Assembly (NCBI GenBank): GCA_001636675.1
Contig: AZGY01000002.1
Span: 1,288,142-1,352,141, forward strand
DNA length: 64,000 bases
Reading direction: 5' to 3'
Source: Moelleriella libera RCEF 2490
Lineage: Eukaryota; Ascomycota; Sordariomycetes; Hypocreales; Clavicipitaceae
Under the pieces are notes generated by a model. That model worked only from the letters and a program-made list of their open reading frames with translations. It was not told where the DNA came from and made no database searches. Shown one piece after another: positions 1 through 8,463 of the stretch. Position 1 is the first letter of the stretch. Each line of letters opens with the position of its first letter. The translations under genes and the position numbers were made by a program.

Positions 1-602
1 GCAGCTGCTGCTGTCGCAGCACACGGGCTACCAGCGCGTCGGCTGGGCGCAGATCCCGAGCACGCTGACCACGGCCGACGGCGAGACGGTGCCGCGCGGG
101 AGCTGCGACGGCCGGCGCAACCTCGACCACCCCAAGGTGCGGGCAGGCCTTCCCCCCCCCCCCCCCTTTCTCCCACGGAATCCCTCTCTCTTGCCAGATT
201 GCTTCCCTCGACACTGACACGGGGTTTGCAATGACAGGTCTACATTGCCAGTGCGAAGCACGACATGCACCTGGACAAGAAGACGGTGAGCTGTCGTCCC
301 GGGTGCCTGGAGGGGTTAGCAGCCGGCGGGAACTGACGAGACGCGCGCGCCAGGAGTTCCAAGATCCGCTGTCGCAGCTCTTTGACTACGCGTTCCGGTC
401 CGACGACTGGTGGTACTTCCCCAAGAAAGGTGGGTGAGCCTCGGTCGCGAGTGCTGAACACGGCTGACCGCTCGTGCACCGCGCAGACGACTACATCCGC
501 GCCGACAAGTCCACGCGCATCGGGCGGCTGATTGCGCAGTTCGAGTGGGGTGATGCGGATTCGACGCCTCCCGCGGTCGCAGAGGGCCTCTGTGATGCCT
601 GA
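1..602 (+). CDS. 3' end of a multi-exon gene, possibly Vps62/NPP1-like (partial)
   Basis: This is the C-terminal part of a gene whose 5' end lies left of the window. Four exons read in one phase: 1-136, 238-285, 354-429 and 487-602, ending in TGA at 600-602. The introns start GTGCGG, GTGAGC and GTGGGT and end in CAG. The first intron carries a long C run near 150-166. The product ends with a WYFPKK segment and a GRLIAQFEWGD segment. The pattern 'LSQHTGYQ ... KVYIASAKHDMH' loosely recalls the C-terminal half of Vps62/DUF946-type proteins, but this is a guess from motif spacing only. No signal sequence or N-terminus is visible, so location in the cell is unknown. I am confident that it is coding, not about the family. 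Confidence 0.6.
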
Positions 603-642
603 GCGGTCCGCTCTCGTTTCGTTCTGGAAGGCGGAGCGGGAG

Positions 643-1150
643 CCTCGTGGCTGCAGCTGTGCTCGGGGATAAATGGACCTGGCTAGAGTGTCGCTTAAGT
701 GAGTCTTGAGCGGAACTATGCTCTCTGCTTTGATGTTGCTGCGAGGGCGTCAGGGGGCCGTGCGTGTTGCTATTGACAATGCCTAGGCGGCACCTGTTTA
801 CCCTACCACGGGAATGAGAAAGGGAAGCTGATGGCTATAGCTGTGCTTGGGGATCGACCTGGCTGGAGTGTCACGTGGGCGATTCTTTGGCGAAACCATG
901 CTGTTCGCTTTGATGTTGTTGCAGCTGCACATGACACTATCAACAATGCCCAAGTAGTGCTTATTTACCCTGCTGCGGGAATGAGAGAGGGAGGCTTACA
1001 GCTATGGCTATATATAGTGATAGACCTAGCTGAAGTGCCACATGGGTGATTCTTGAGTGAGACCGTGCTCTTTGCTTAATGTCATTTAGAGAGTGTAGAG
1101 GAGCTATATACAATACTATTTATGATGGCTAAGGAGTGCTTGTTTCCCTT
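643..1150. repeat. Degenerate tandem array, three units of about 170-185 bp
   Basis: Three successive units begin near 643, 829 and 996. Each contains, in order, a 'GGCTATAGCTGTGCTTGGGGAT'-like start, 'GACCTGGCTGGAGTGTCAC', a 'GCTTTGATGTTG' block and a 'TTTACCCT..CGGGAATGAGA' end. Units differ by many C/T and G/A changes plus small indels. No reading frame is shared across the units, so the array is non-coding. It starts about 40 bp after the stop codon of the preceding gene. Confidence 0.7.
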
Positions 1151-1476
1151 ACCTCGAGAAGACAAAACAACAAAACTGCGCGACTGCTTCCGTGGCTCGC
1201 CCGTCTGTGCGGCCCTTCTTCCCGCCTGTCTGGTCTTTGCATGCTTCCACGCCAGCCAGCCATCTCGTGCTTCCTGCCTGCTCGCTCATCTGTCCACTCC
1301 TCCCCCCCCGTCGTCTAGATCTCATCCCGCCTGTCCAGGTCGCCCTGCAGCGCCGCACACATGCCGCTGCCCGCAAAGACACCCATCTGCACCGCCTGCA
1401 CGACCGACTTGAACGGCGTGGCTATATCTTTGACGAGTACCCAGGGCCAGCTTCAGACGGGCCGCTGCGCTGATGT

Positions 1477-1531
1477 GCCTCCGGCGGCCCTACCGGGGTC
1501 GCCTGCGGCGGGCTGTCCTCGCTCCGCTCGA
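1477..1531. repeat. Diverged single arm of the GC-rich element (inverted orientation)
   Basis: The stretch TGCCTCCGGCGGCCCTACCG begins a copy of the same GC-rich arm found in the hairpins at 27.8, 29.5 and 31.7 kb. It then drifts and ends in CGCTCCGCTCG instead of CGCAAGCTCG. That end is close to the variant arm at 32929-32975. It interrupts the interval between the third and fourth copies of the ~180-bp repeat. A short open frame (1361-1549) runs into it, but I see no recognisable protein there. Confidence 0.6.
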
Positions 1532-1562
1532 AACGTCGCCAGCGACTGAGTGTACGTGTGTG

Positions 1563-1682
1563 AGGCTGGTGGCTATACTTGAGGGAGAGACCTAGTCTGA
1601 GTGCCACGCGGGTCGTTGTTGAGCAAAAGTATGCCCTCCGCTTCAATGTTGCCGTGCGCGTGCCAAGGGGGCCACGTACGTG
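1563..1682. repeat. Fourth, detached copy of the ~180-bp repeat
   Basis: 'GGTGGCTATACTTGAGGGAGAGACCTAG' followed by 'GAGTGCCACGCGGG', 'TATGCCCTCCGCTTCAATGTTG' matches the units at 643-1150 in the same order and orientation. The homology fades near 1680. It is separated from the array by about 410 bp that contain the GC-rich arm. Confidence 0.55.
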
Positions 1683-2405
1683 CCATCAAGGCAGTGAAGA
1701 TGAGGAAATGCAGGCTCAATGATGCCGGAGTCTCCCGTGTCACAATCCTTGGCGTCTTCCGAGCAATTATGCGTGCGCTCTTACCTAGCCACACACTGGG
1801 TTCGTAGCCGTACCAGTCGACCGCTGGAATTTCTGAGACTGTAAAGTTGCACATCGATCGTCGGCTACGCGTGTCTACGCAGCCGAGCCGGAAGAATTTC
1901 CGTCGATCGGATCTCCTGCTGCTGTCGTCCGGCGTCGGCGTCGAACTGTTTCCCTCCGTGCTCTCCGCAGGCACCAGCACAGCGGTGCTTAGCCGGCCGG
2001 ACTGCGACCTCACGTGGAAAGGTGCAGGCACGCATACATGCAGAACCAAACGAGCCGAAGCATGTGGCAGTCCGCCCAGCACTGTCACGGCCACGACAAG
2101 ACGGGAAAGAGAGGGGGTCGCTTGATTCGCTAGCTCATACAGAATCTGGCATGGGCAGAGTACCTAGGTATCTAGTATGAATACCACGACGCTGGACACA
2201 TATCGAAAAAGCACATGGTCGCGGACCGACACACCAGCCGCTGCCATCTCGCTGATAGATCAAATCTCGACCCCATGAAACTTGTCCTGGCCGCGGCGAA
2301 CATACATTGTTTCCGGGCGCTTCCTTTGCGAGCTGATCTCCCATTGCACTTGACGTTTGACCTCACACCGCATTAAGTCGCCGTCTTCCGTCTTTGTTGG
2401 CCCGT
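1683..2405. other. Intergenic, no supported gene
   Basis: A 173-codon minus-strand frame (1573-2094) crosses this interval, but it also runs through the repeat copy at 1563-1682 and shows no domain or splice signals. I treat it as chance. Nothing else is identifiable. Confidence 0.5.
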
Positions 2406-2809
2406 TCATTGCGTTGTGTTGTCTGCAGCAAGCCTGGCGTCGTTAAGGACAATGATGATCTCAGCAAAATTTTCGTGCTGCATGATGGCCATTTCTTCTG
2501 CTGTCAGGAAAAACCCGTCTCGGGCATCGTGGCAAGCCCCGAACGCAAGCAAGAGTGTGACTATATTTAGTTTGCCGGCATATGCAGCGAGATGAAGAGC
2601 ACTGCGATTAGACTCCCGGAGATCGACGGGAAACTCCAGCAAGGCCCTCAGTACGTCGTCTTGTGATCCATAGCTGACCGCTCTGTGCAGGCCAGGCATG
2701 TTGGCATACATATTATACCGCATGACCGGCGCAGCCCCCGAGAGAATGTCCGGGTTGTCAGTTTCGGTTCTTGTCCAGTGCGACTCGATAATGATTCTTT
2801 CAAACCAAT
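2406..2809 (-). pseudogene. Ankyrin-repeat gene fragment, last exon
   Basis: Read on the minus strand, an open exon starts after a good acceptor (branch GCTGAC, then CTAG at 2813-2810) and runs to TGA at 2406. It encodes about 134 residues with two ankyrin-type units: 'GLHRAVSYGSQDDVLRALLEF' (helix pair) followed by 'NRSALHLAAYAGKLNIVTLL', a canonical ALHLAAxxGxxxIVxLL match. No upstream exon joins in a compatible phase: the donor-like GAAG/GTTGAG at about 2858 would require reading through a TGA. I therefore list it as a relic, though a gene with an undetected upstream exon is possible. Together with the plus-strand gene at 5318 it makes a small ankyrin island. Confidence 0.6.
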
Positions 2810-4617
2810 CTAGCCTTTGGAGAAGTCAGCGGCCGGCGAGATGGTGGGACTCAACCTTCACAATGCGCACTTCACATTGACTCGATAAAAGTGATTCACT
2901 AAGCTATGAACCTGCCATACGGTTCGGCGTTTGACCACAAAAAGTTGATAGATCAAGAATCCGAATGTCGACTGGAAGAAGCCGTACGTGAGATTGACGC
3001 CATGACCGCGCTCCATGGCGAAGACAGTTCGGCCAAAAAGACTATCCAATATTCAGTCCGCTTATCGCCTTGCTACGCCGACAACGAGTAAAGACGTGAC
3101 AGCCAGTGGTTTATGTCAGCCCGGGACTCAAAGACAGACGTAGTGAGATATGGTAAACTATCTGCCTAAACAAGTAGGGGTACCAAAGTGTCGAGGAGGG
3201 TTGTGTTTTCGGTCGCCTCGATTCTGCGTCTTGCCATCAATATTACTGCTTTGCTGCTCGCCTTTCGGGGGCGGGGGGCCACGTCGTATGGGTATTGAAC
3301 GAAAGAAGATCTCTAATCGCGCTAGTCGTATTTTGCTGCTGCTGCTGCTGCTGCTGCTGATGTTGATGTCTGATTCATGAAATCTCAGCAGCCCATGGCG
3401 TCTCGCTCTGCACAGAGAACGGCGCCCGCTTGCTATGCCCCCGAAGAGAAAGACCAATCACCATCCAGCTCCTGACGCAGCGCCGGCAAGAACCCCCCAG
3501 AGTGTTGGCAGGTTCCAGGCGCGTTTTGCCGCTGCCGCATCCTTGCCGCCTTTCGTTCGCCTTCAGTCGAGCTCTGCGTTGATCCGCGAGCCGCCACACA
3601 AACTTGGCGTGGCTAGCTGCGAGTGAGGAAGATATGGATTGCTCTGCTCCCGAGCAAAACAACGCAGCGTGGTCGGCTCGAGAATGGGATCCAGGTTGAC
3701 GGGCACGAGTCGCAACCTTGAGCAGAGTGCCACTGATGCCTGATCCGGCGGCGCTTGGGACAAATGTGCAATACGTGTCGCTGTGCACTTCGAAAGCCGC
3801 CAAATTTCGCGTCTTCGCGTCTCGGCTGATAGCTTTCTCTCAGGCGTGGCGCGTGAGTGCCTCGCCGAAAAGAAGAGCCACTTGACGAGACCTGGCCTGG
3901 CTGGGAGGAAAGGAGGGAAGGAGGCACGAAGGAGGGCCGCCACTGTTGTCGTCTCGCGGGACTGCCATGGACTTGTCGTGACCAAGTCAACCTTGGACTG
4001 CTGGACCTTCCATGTCCTGAGATGGCGGTAAAGTTTTTTTTTTATTTTTTTTATTTTTTTTTTTAACAATTTTTTTTCCTTTTTCCCTTTCTTTTTTCAA
4101 CCTTCATCAGCAAAATGACACCAACGAAATGACGAGCCAATGAGCGACGACGTGCAAGACGAAACTGGTTGGATTCGTGGGACCGGAGCCACCTCATTGG
4201 CTCGGTAGCTTCCGCGTATGGGTCTCCGTTCAGGATACAGACTAGCTCATGCGAACGGGATGCATGGTACTTAAGAGATCAGGCAATCCAGACTCTTCAC
4301 CCTCATCCAGCGACTTCTTCGCAAAGTTGTCAGACCTGGCTGCTTCCTCACGATCGTATGCCTCCTTGCAGCTGTACCACCCCGCGCTGCTGGGCTTTGG
4401 ACTTGTCCCGATGCAGCGAAACTCGGTGTCGACCGCGTGTTCGTCCTGACGGACGGAGCCTTGCCAGCGACTCAAGGGTCAACATCAACAATTTGGGGGG
4501 GATCACCGGTACTTGCCCTCTAGATTCGATCTCACTTGGCTCGGCACGATAGGAGCCCCCATGAGCTGGATAAGTGCTGCGGGAAGGGCCCGAGCCTGCG
4601 GCGTATCTTGGCCGTGA
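2810..4617. other. Long non-coding or decayed interval
   Basis: Contains a (CTG)n tract at 3335-3359 and T-rich runs at about 4035-4085. A plus-strand frame around 4268-4505 (reading RLFTLIQRLLRKVV..., then GVDRVFVLTDGAL...) looks protein-like and ends in TAG. It lacks a start and has no clear link to the relic at 4618-4788. Overlapping minus-strand frames at 3375-4069 are mutually exclusive and show no domain. Confidence 0.4.
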
Positions 4618-4788
4618 ACAAGGGCGGGTGAAAAGGACCAAGAGATCCAGGTCACGGGGAGAATGCAACTGGCCAGTCTTGTCCTCCAGCGGGTCAAGAC
4701 CACTTCTCATCTTGACCTGGACAAGGTACACAAAGCCCTACGAGAAGACTTCCTCGCGGCCATTACCAACGACTTCTTCTTAGATTGA
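4618..4788 (+). pseudogene. C-terminal coding relic of an unrecognised protein
   Basis: A 56-codon frame bounded upstream by TGA (4615) and ending in TGA (4786-4788) reads as an ordered, charged helical protein: 'RMQLASLVLQRVK' followed by 'LDKVHKALREDFLAAI' and an FFLD terminus. Amphipathic spacing and the absence of rare residues suggest real coding ancestry. It may be the last exon of a gene whose upstream part is near 4268-4505, but I could not join the two with good splice sites. No family recognised. Confidence 0.35.
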
Positions 4789-5107
4789 CCAGGTTGCCTG
4801 GAATAATGAATGTGCTGGGAACACAGACATTCGTTGGCAGGACATGGGAATGGCGGCCCAGATTACGAGCCGCAGCCCGTGTCATTGGCGCAGTCTCGCA
4901 GAAGCACAGAACAAGGGCTAGAGTGCAGATTGCACGCCTGTCGATGGCACATCTCACGGTCGGGGTAATTGCGTTGGGCAGTGGGACTTGCAGTTTGTAT
5001 TTTGCGCATATCGCTGAGTCTCTTGGTTGGCCCCTTCCTCTGGGTAGCAGTACGAGATGGAAGCAATGCTCGCCCGCACGTAATGGCGCTGTACTGATGC
5101 AAAAAGA

Positions 5108-5137
5108 ATATATACTTTACATAAGTAAAGTATATAT
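5108..5137. repeat. Perfect AT-rich inverted repeat, 13-bp arms and 4-nt loop
   Basis: Left arm 5108-5120 (ATATATACTTTAC), loop ATAA, right arm 5125-5137 (GTAAAGTATATAT). It lies about 180 bp upstream of the ankyrin ATG at 5318. It may supply TATA-like promoter sequence or be a small insertion remnant. Confidence 0.7.
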
Positions 5138-5317
5138 ATATAGCGCGCAGCGAAGGGAGGGTTTCTTGCCCACGAACCACCGAACCGTCCTCTCCACACC
5201 TTTCCGCCCGTGTTGGAGTTAAGCAAACTTTCTTCATGGCGGAGCGCACATAAGCATTCTTCTTCTCCCTCTTCTCAACTGCCACAGTATTCGGTGTTCA
5301 GGCTTTCAAAGGACACC

Positions 5318-6724
5318 ATGGACGAGGCCAAAGCTACTAGCTTGTACGCACATGACCATGCTTTCATCACAACCTCCAAAGCTGACTTCTATCCCAGCAT
5401 AGACCGCAGAGAGTCGAGGCGGGACCGCCTTCGCAGATTCAATTCTCAGCTTGCAAGTCTATTTTCAAGCACAGGGCAACCTCAACCCCGTGCGGGCTCG
5501 CCTCCTCGCCCCAACGCGCCTGGTGCGCCTGGTGCGCTTGAGCATGGCGATTCCTCAGACGCCCAAGGCTTGTCTCCCGTCCTGCACATCCCTCGGCCCC
5601 AGAATGAAGACGCAAGCGTACCTGTTTGGGACCACGACGGACTCTCACGCCACCGGCAAGACAGACTCTCTCAGGTCGATGCGCTGCCGCTTGACTCAAC
5701 CTCGGTAAATCACAGAGACGTTGTGGGCAGAACTCCTCTTCTCCTTGCTGCATCTTGGGGGGACTGTGATTTAGTCACGAGGCTACTTGCAGGTGGAGCA
5801 CTCATTGATGCCCAAGACATCTTTGGCCGCACTCCTCTACATGCTGGCATTCAACACCCCGCCGTCGTCCTAGAACTAATGAAATATAATGCAGCTCTTT
5901 TGCAAGATGCCAATGGCAACACTCCTTTTCATGAGGTCTTTCTCGGAACGATGCCACCGCGCCAGCGATTGCAAATCATTGACATATTCCTTTTAAATCA
6001 CAGTGACGTTAACGTACAGAATGACCTCGGCCTGACGCCGTTTTGGGCGGCTTTGAGGACTGTACTTTTTCGCGAAGACGAGTCCAGCTGGCTCCTTTGC
6101 ATTGCCGGGATGCTCCTGAAGGGAGCTGATGTGAAGACTTTGGACGCATGCGGTGTATCGCCCTTTGAACAGTTTGCGAAAACGGCCGATATCGGCTCGC
6201 AGAGCGATTGGCTGAGCAATCCCAGTGTCAAGCAGGTCGCGCTGCTTTTCATCGAATGTGGAGCGTCTATCTGGACACGGATGGCCAGAGATGAGCCGCT
6301 GGCAGAGATTCTCCTCGGGCCCAAACTCACATTTTTGGATCATGATGTGGTGATTCGGCGCATGTGTCTTGCAGCAGAGCTTCAGGCGACCGGTGACGGG
6401 CCCTTCCTGCTTCATCAGGTCATGCTGTGTGGCTGGACACTTGAGCATACTGTCGATTTTGCCGTCCTACTTTTAAAAGGCGGAGCAGACCCCAACGCCA
6501 TGAATTCGAAGGGACAAACTCCAATGTTATTGGCCACAGAGACTTCGGGTGATCCAGAGTTCGTGGAGGGTGTGGCAATGGCCCTCATGGAATATGGGGC
6601 TGACCCTTGGTTTTCTGGCTCCGGGGAACAATGCCCTTTTTTCAGAATGTTTGGCAAGTGGCCAAGACACCGCATGATACAGCGCATCCTTTCGGCGGAC
6701 ACCATCGATAGAGAAAACACATAG
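5318..6724 (+). CDS. Ankyrin-repeat protein (reading frame stopped early)
   Basis: A 468-residue single-exon frame. I chose the ATG at 5318 (context ACACCATGG) over upstream in-frame codons. Residues 1-130 are polar and proline-rich (disordered). Ankyrin units follow: 'GRTPLLLAASWGDCDLVTRL', then 'IDAQDIFGRTPLHAGIQ', 'ANGNTPFHEVF', 'NVQNDLGLTPFWAAL', and near the C-terminus 'ADPNAMNSKGQTPMLLATE'. Such proteins act as protein-interaction scaffolds, and the specific partner is unknown. The frame stops at TAG 6722-6724, yet the same frame continues open for 111 more codons to 7060. The protein as annotated is therefore probably a truncated form of a longer ancestral product. No intron with compatible phase bridges the stop. 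Confidence 0.75.
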   Translation: MDEAKATSLYAHDHAFITTSKADFYPSIDRRESRRDRLRRFNSQLASLFSSTGQPQPRAGSPPRPNAPGAPGALEHGDSSDAQGLSPVLHIPRPQNEDASVPVWDHDGLSRHRQDRLSQVDALPLDSTSVNHRDVVGRTPLLLAASWGDCDLVTRLLAGGALIDAQDIFGRTPLHAGIQHPAVVLELMKYNAALLQDANGNTPFHEVFLGTMPPRQRLQIIDIFLLNHSDVNVQNDLGLTPFWAALRTVLFREDESSWLLCIAGMLLKGADVKTLDACGVSPFEQFAKTADIGSQSDWLSNPSVKQVALLFIECGASIWTRMARDEPLAEILLGPKLTFLDHDVVIRRMCLAAELQATGDGPFLLHQVMLCGWTLEHTVDFAVLLLKGGADPNAMNSKGQTPMLLATETSGDPEFVEGVAMALMEYGADPWFSGSGEQCPFFRMFGKWPRHRMIQRILSADTIDRENT

Positions 6725-7060
6725 GGGGGAATCTACAATGAGGAAGCCGTGCAGATCATCCGCGCTCATTGGCCACAATGGGCACAAGCGCTGCTGGCCA
6801 AAACGTTTCTACGAGCCCTGAGCGCTCTTGACAACGATTCGTCCCCGCTTCAGAGCGATGATGATAAACCCTACGCCATGGCGAGAAAGGTTCTAGCTGA
6901 AAGACACCTGCGCATGGCTGAAGTGCGTCGTCCGACGCATCAATTGACGGCCGGGGAAAAGGTTTTATCCATTCTGAACATTCTTCGCGAGTGTCAAGAA
7001 CGTCTGATACCTATAGAAGATCACTACTCTCTGGATTTGCTCGAATTGTGGCGCATGTAA
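6725..7060 (+). pseudogene. In-frame continuation of the ankyrin gene beyond a TAG
   Basis: Same frame as 5318-6724. After the TAG it reads GGIYNEEAVQIIRAHWPQW, then 'AMARKVLAERHLRMAEVRR' and 'ILNILRECQERLIPIEDHYS', ending LLELWRM and TAA at 7060. The composition is that of a real helical C-terminal domain. A single C-to-T change (CAG to TAG, in a CpA context) would explain the break. Alternatives are stop readthrough or a sequencing error. Confidence 0.6.
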
Positions 7061-7443
7061 GCGGCATCTCAGACGGGCGGAGGCGGATGGCCGGGTCCTT
7101 TTACATGGCTGTTCTTCACTCCCCATTTCCACGCACGAAGCTGCCTCGGCGCTTGCACGGACGACATGATGTGACTGGGCAAGTCGTCGGGCGCCACGCC
7201 CGAGACTTTATCTAGCGGCCTTTGTATATATTACGGATAGCTTTGCCAATTTCAACAGCGTGCTTGACTCATTATCGCTTGAACATTTCGATGGGAGAGA
7301 CAAAGTTGGACGGGTCGACCTCAACACGCAGGCCACGTTGGGCGCAGCGAGGCGACTGAAGGGTAAACATGAAGGATGCTACGTGCATAGCAGCTGTCCC
7401 TTCCCGTGTACAGCAACAAATGACACCCTCAGACCGAGGGAAT

Positions 7444-7485
7444 GCGAGCCTGCGAGGCCGGCCCTCGGCACCGCTGCTGGAGGCA
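7444..7485. repeat. Diverged GC-rich arm
   Basis: GCGAGCCTGCGAGGCCGGCC...GCTGGAGGCA aligns with the consensus arm GAGCTTGCGAGGCCAGCCCC...GCCGGAGGCA with several substitutions. It sits about 100 bp before the better-preserved copy at 7590. Confidence 0.6.
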
Positions 7486-7547
7486 TAATCATCTATAACT
7501 ACTAAAGGTGGTTATCAAAGTTGCTGCGTCTGTGGGAATTCCTCGTC

Positions 7548-7706
7548 CTAGTCCACAGAGAAGAATTGAAATTCGTGGACCAACCACCTCGAGCTTGCGA
7601 GGCCAGCCCCCGGCAGGGCCGCCGGAGGCATACCAACTCAGTATCAGTCCCGGTCCACAGAAAAGAATTGAAATTCGTGGAACAACCACCTCGAGCTTGC
7701 GAGGTG
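7548..7706. repeat. ~55-bp direct repeat carrying the arm start
   Basis: Two copies, beginning near 7551 and 7654, share 'GTCCACAGA', 'AAGAATTGAAATTCGTGGA' and 'CAACCACCTCGAGCTTGCGAGG'. The first copy runs on into a full GC-rich arm (7590-7630). The second is cut just after GCGAGG (about 7704). The shared 5' part contains the small palindrome GAATTGAAATTC. Confidence 0.75.
7590..7630. repeat. Full-length GC-rich element arm
   Basis: Starts CGAGCTTGCGAGGCCAGCCC and ends GCCGCCGGAGGCA. It is identical to the left arms of the hairpins at 29468 and 31708 over the shared part. No opposing arm follows, so this is a solo arm. Confidence 0.85.
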
Positions 7707-7738
7707 GCCTGTGGGTTGAGGTCGCTGCGGCGCAGAAT

Positions 7739-7779
7739 CGAGCTTGCGAAGCCGGACCCCAGCAGGGCCGCCGGAGGCA
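7739..7779. repeat. GC-rich arm with few substitutions
   Basis: CGAGCTTGCGAAGCCGGACC then CCAGCAGGGCCGCCGGAGGCA: same orientation as 7590-7630, differing mainly by G/A changes. Confidence 0.75.
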
Positions 7780-7989
7780 CTCACACGAGACACAGGAGAA
7801 AACGTAGCGAACAGAGTTTCGAATTAATGAGCAGTTGCAGAGCATTGGCCGGTTTACTGGCGCTTCATCAGCTGCAGACGGGCAGGCGCGGCGCCCAAGC
7901 CAGCCAACGGCATCGTAGCCTGTAGCTGCTGGCCACTTGACGACTTGTATGTGTTCGGAAGTAGCGCAATGCCACTTTCACACGCCTGA

Positions 7990-8463
7990 TTGCTGCGTGG
8001 TGGGTGCTTTGCGCGCTTGATGTTGTTCGACTATGCGATGCTGGCTGTTGAGCGTGGCCGCATTGCTGACGTGCTGGACTCGGAGACGAAATCGGCGTCT
8101 GTGTCGCAGAGAATCAGGCTGTATATAGAGTCTGTGAGAAAGGTGTTTTGGAGCTTGCGCATACCCATGATGGCGTCTTCACCTTCGAGACGATTAGCTG
8201 CCGGCAATGCGTCGAGCCTTGTATCGCCTCTGTATCTTTCTGTCGGTGGGGAGTTTCAGGGCATTGGAAAGGGCCCTTTGCCTCTTGTGTCGACTCAGGA
8301 TTCGTATGAAGAGGGCTAGCCTTGCGTACAGCAGTGGTTCTCAGACCAACGCCAAATATTCGCGGGCCGTGTCCCAAGTTTTCGGCATCGGTAGCATCGA
8401 GGACAACGAAGAGATCAAGACCCGCCTGGCCCTCATGCTGGAGCCTAGGTCGAGGCCATGATT
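7990..8463 (+). other. Possible coding relic, unrecognised
   Basis: Two plus-strand frames in this interval read like protein with G/C third positions: 'FDYAMLAVERGRIADVL' with 'SQRIRLYIESVRKVF', and 'YSRAVSQVFGIGSIEDNEE' with 'IKTRLALMLEP'. They are in different frames and I cannot connect them with convincing splice sites. An overlapping minus-strand frame (8114-8512) is equally long, so the call is weak. No family recognised. Confidence 0.25.

Noticed and set aside
6658..6724. Possible 67-bp intron (GTGGCC...ACATAG) removing the TAG in the ankyrin gene
   Set aside because: Its removal shifts the downstream frame away from the open continuation, and the donor is poor.
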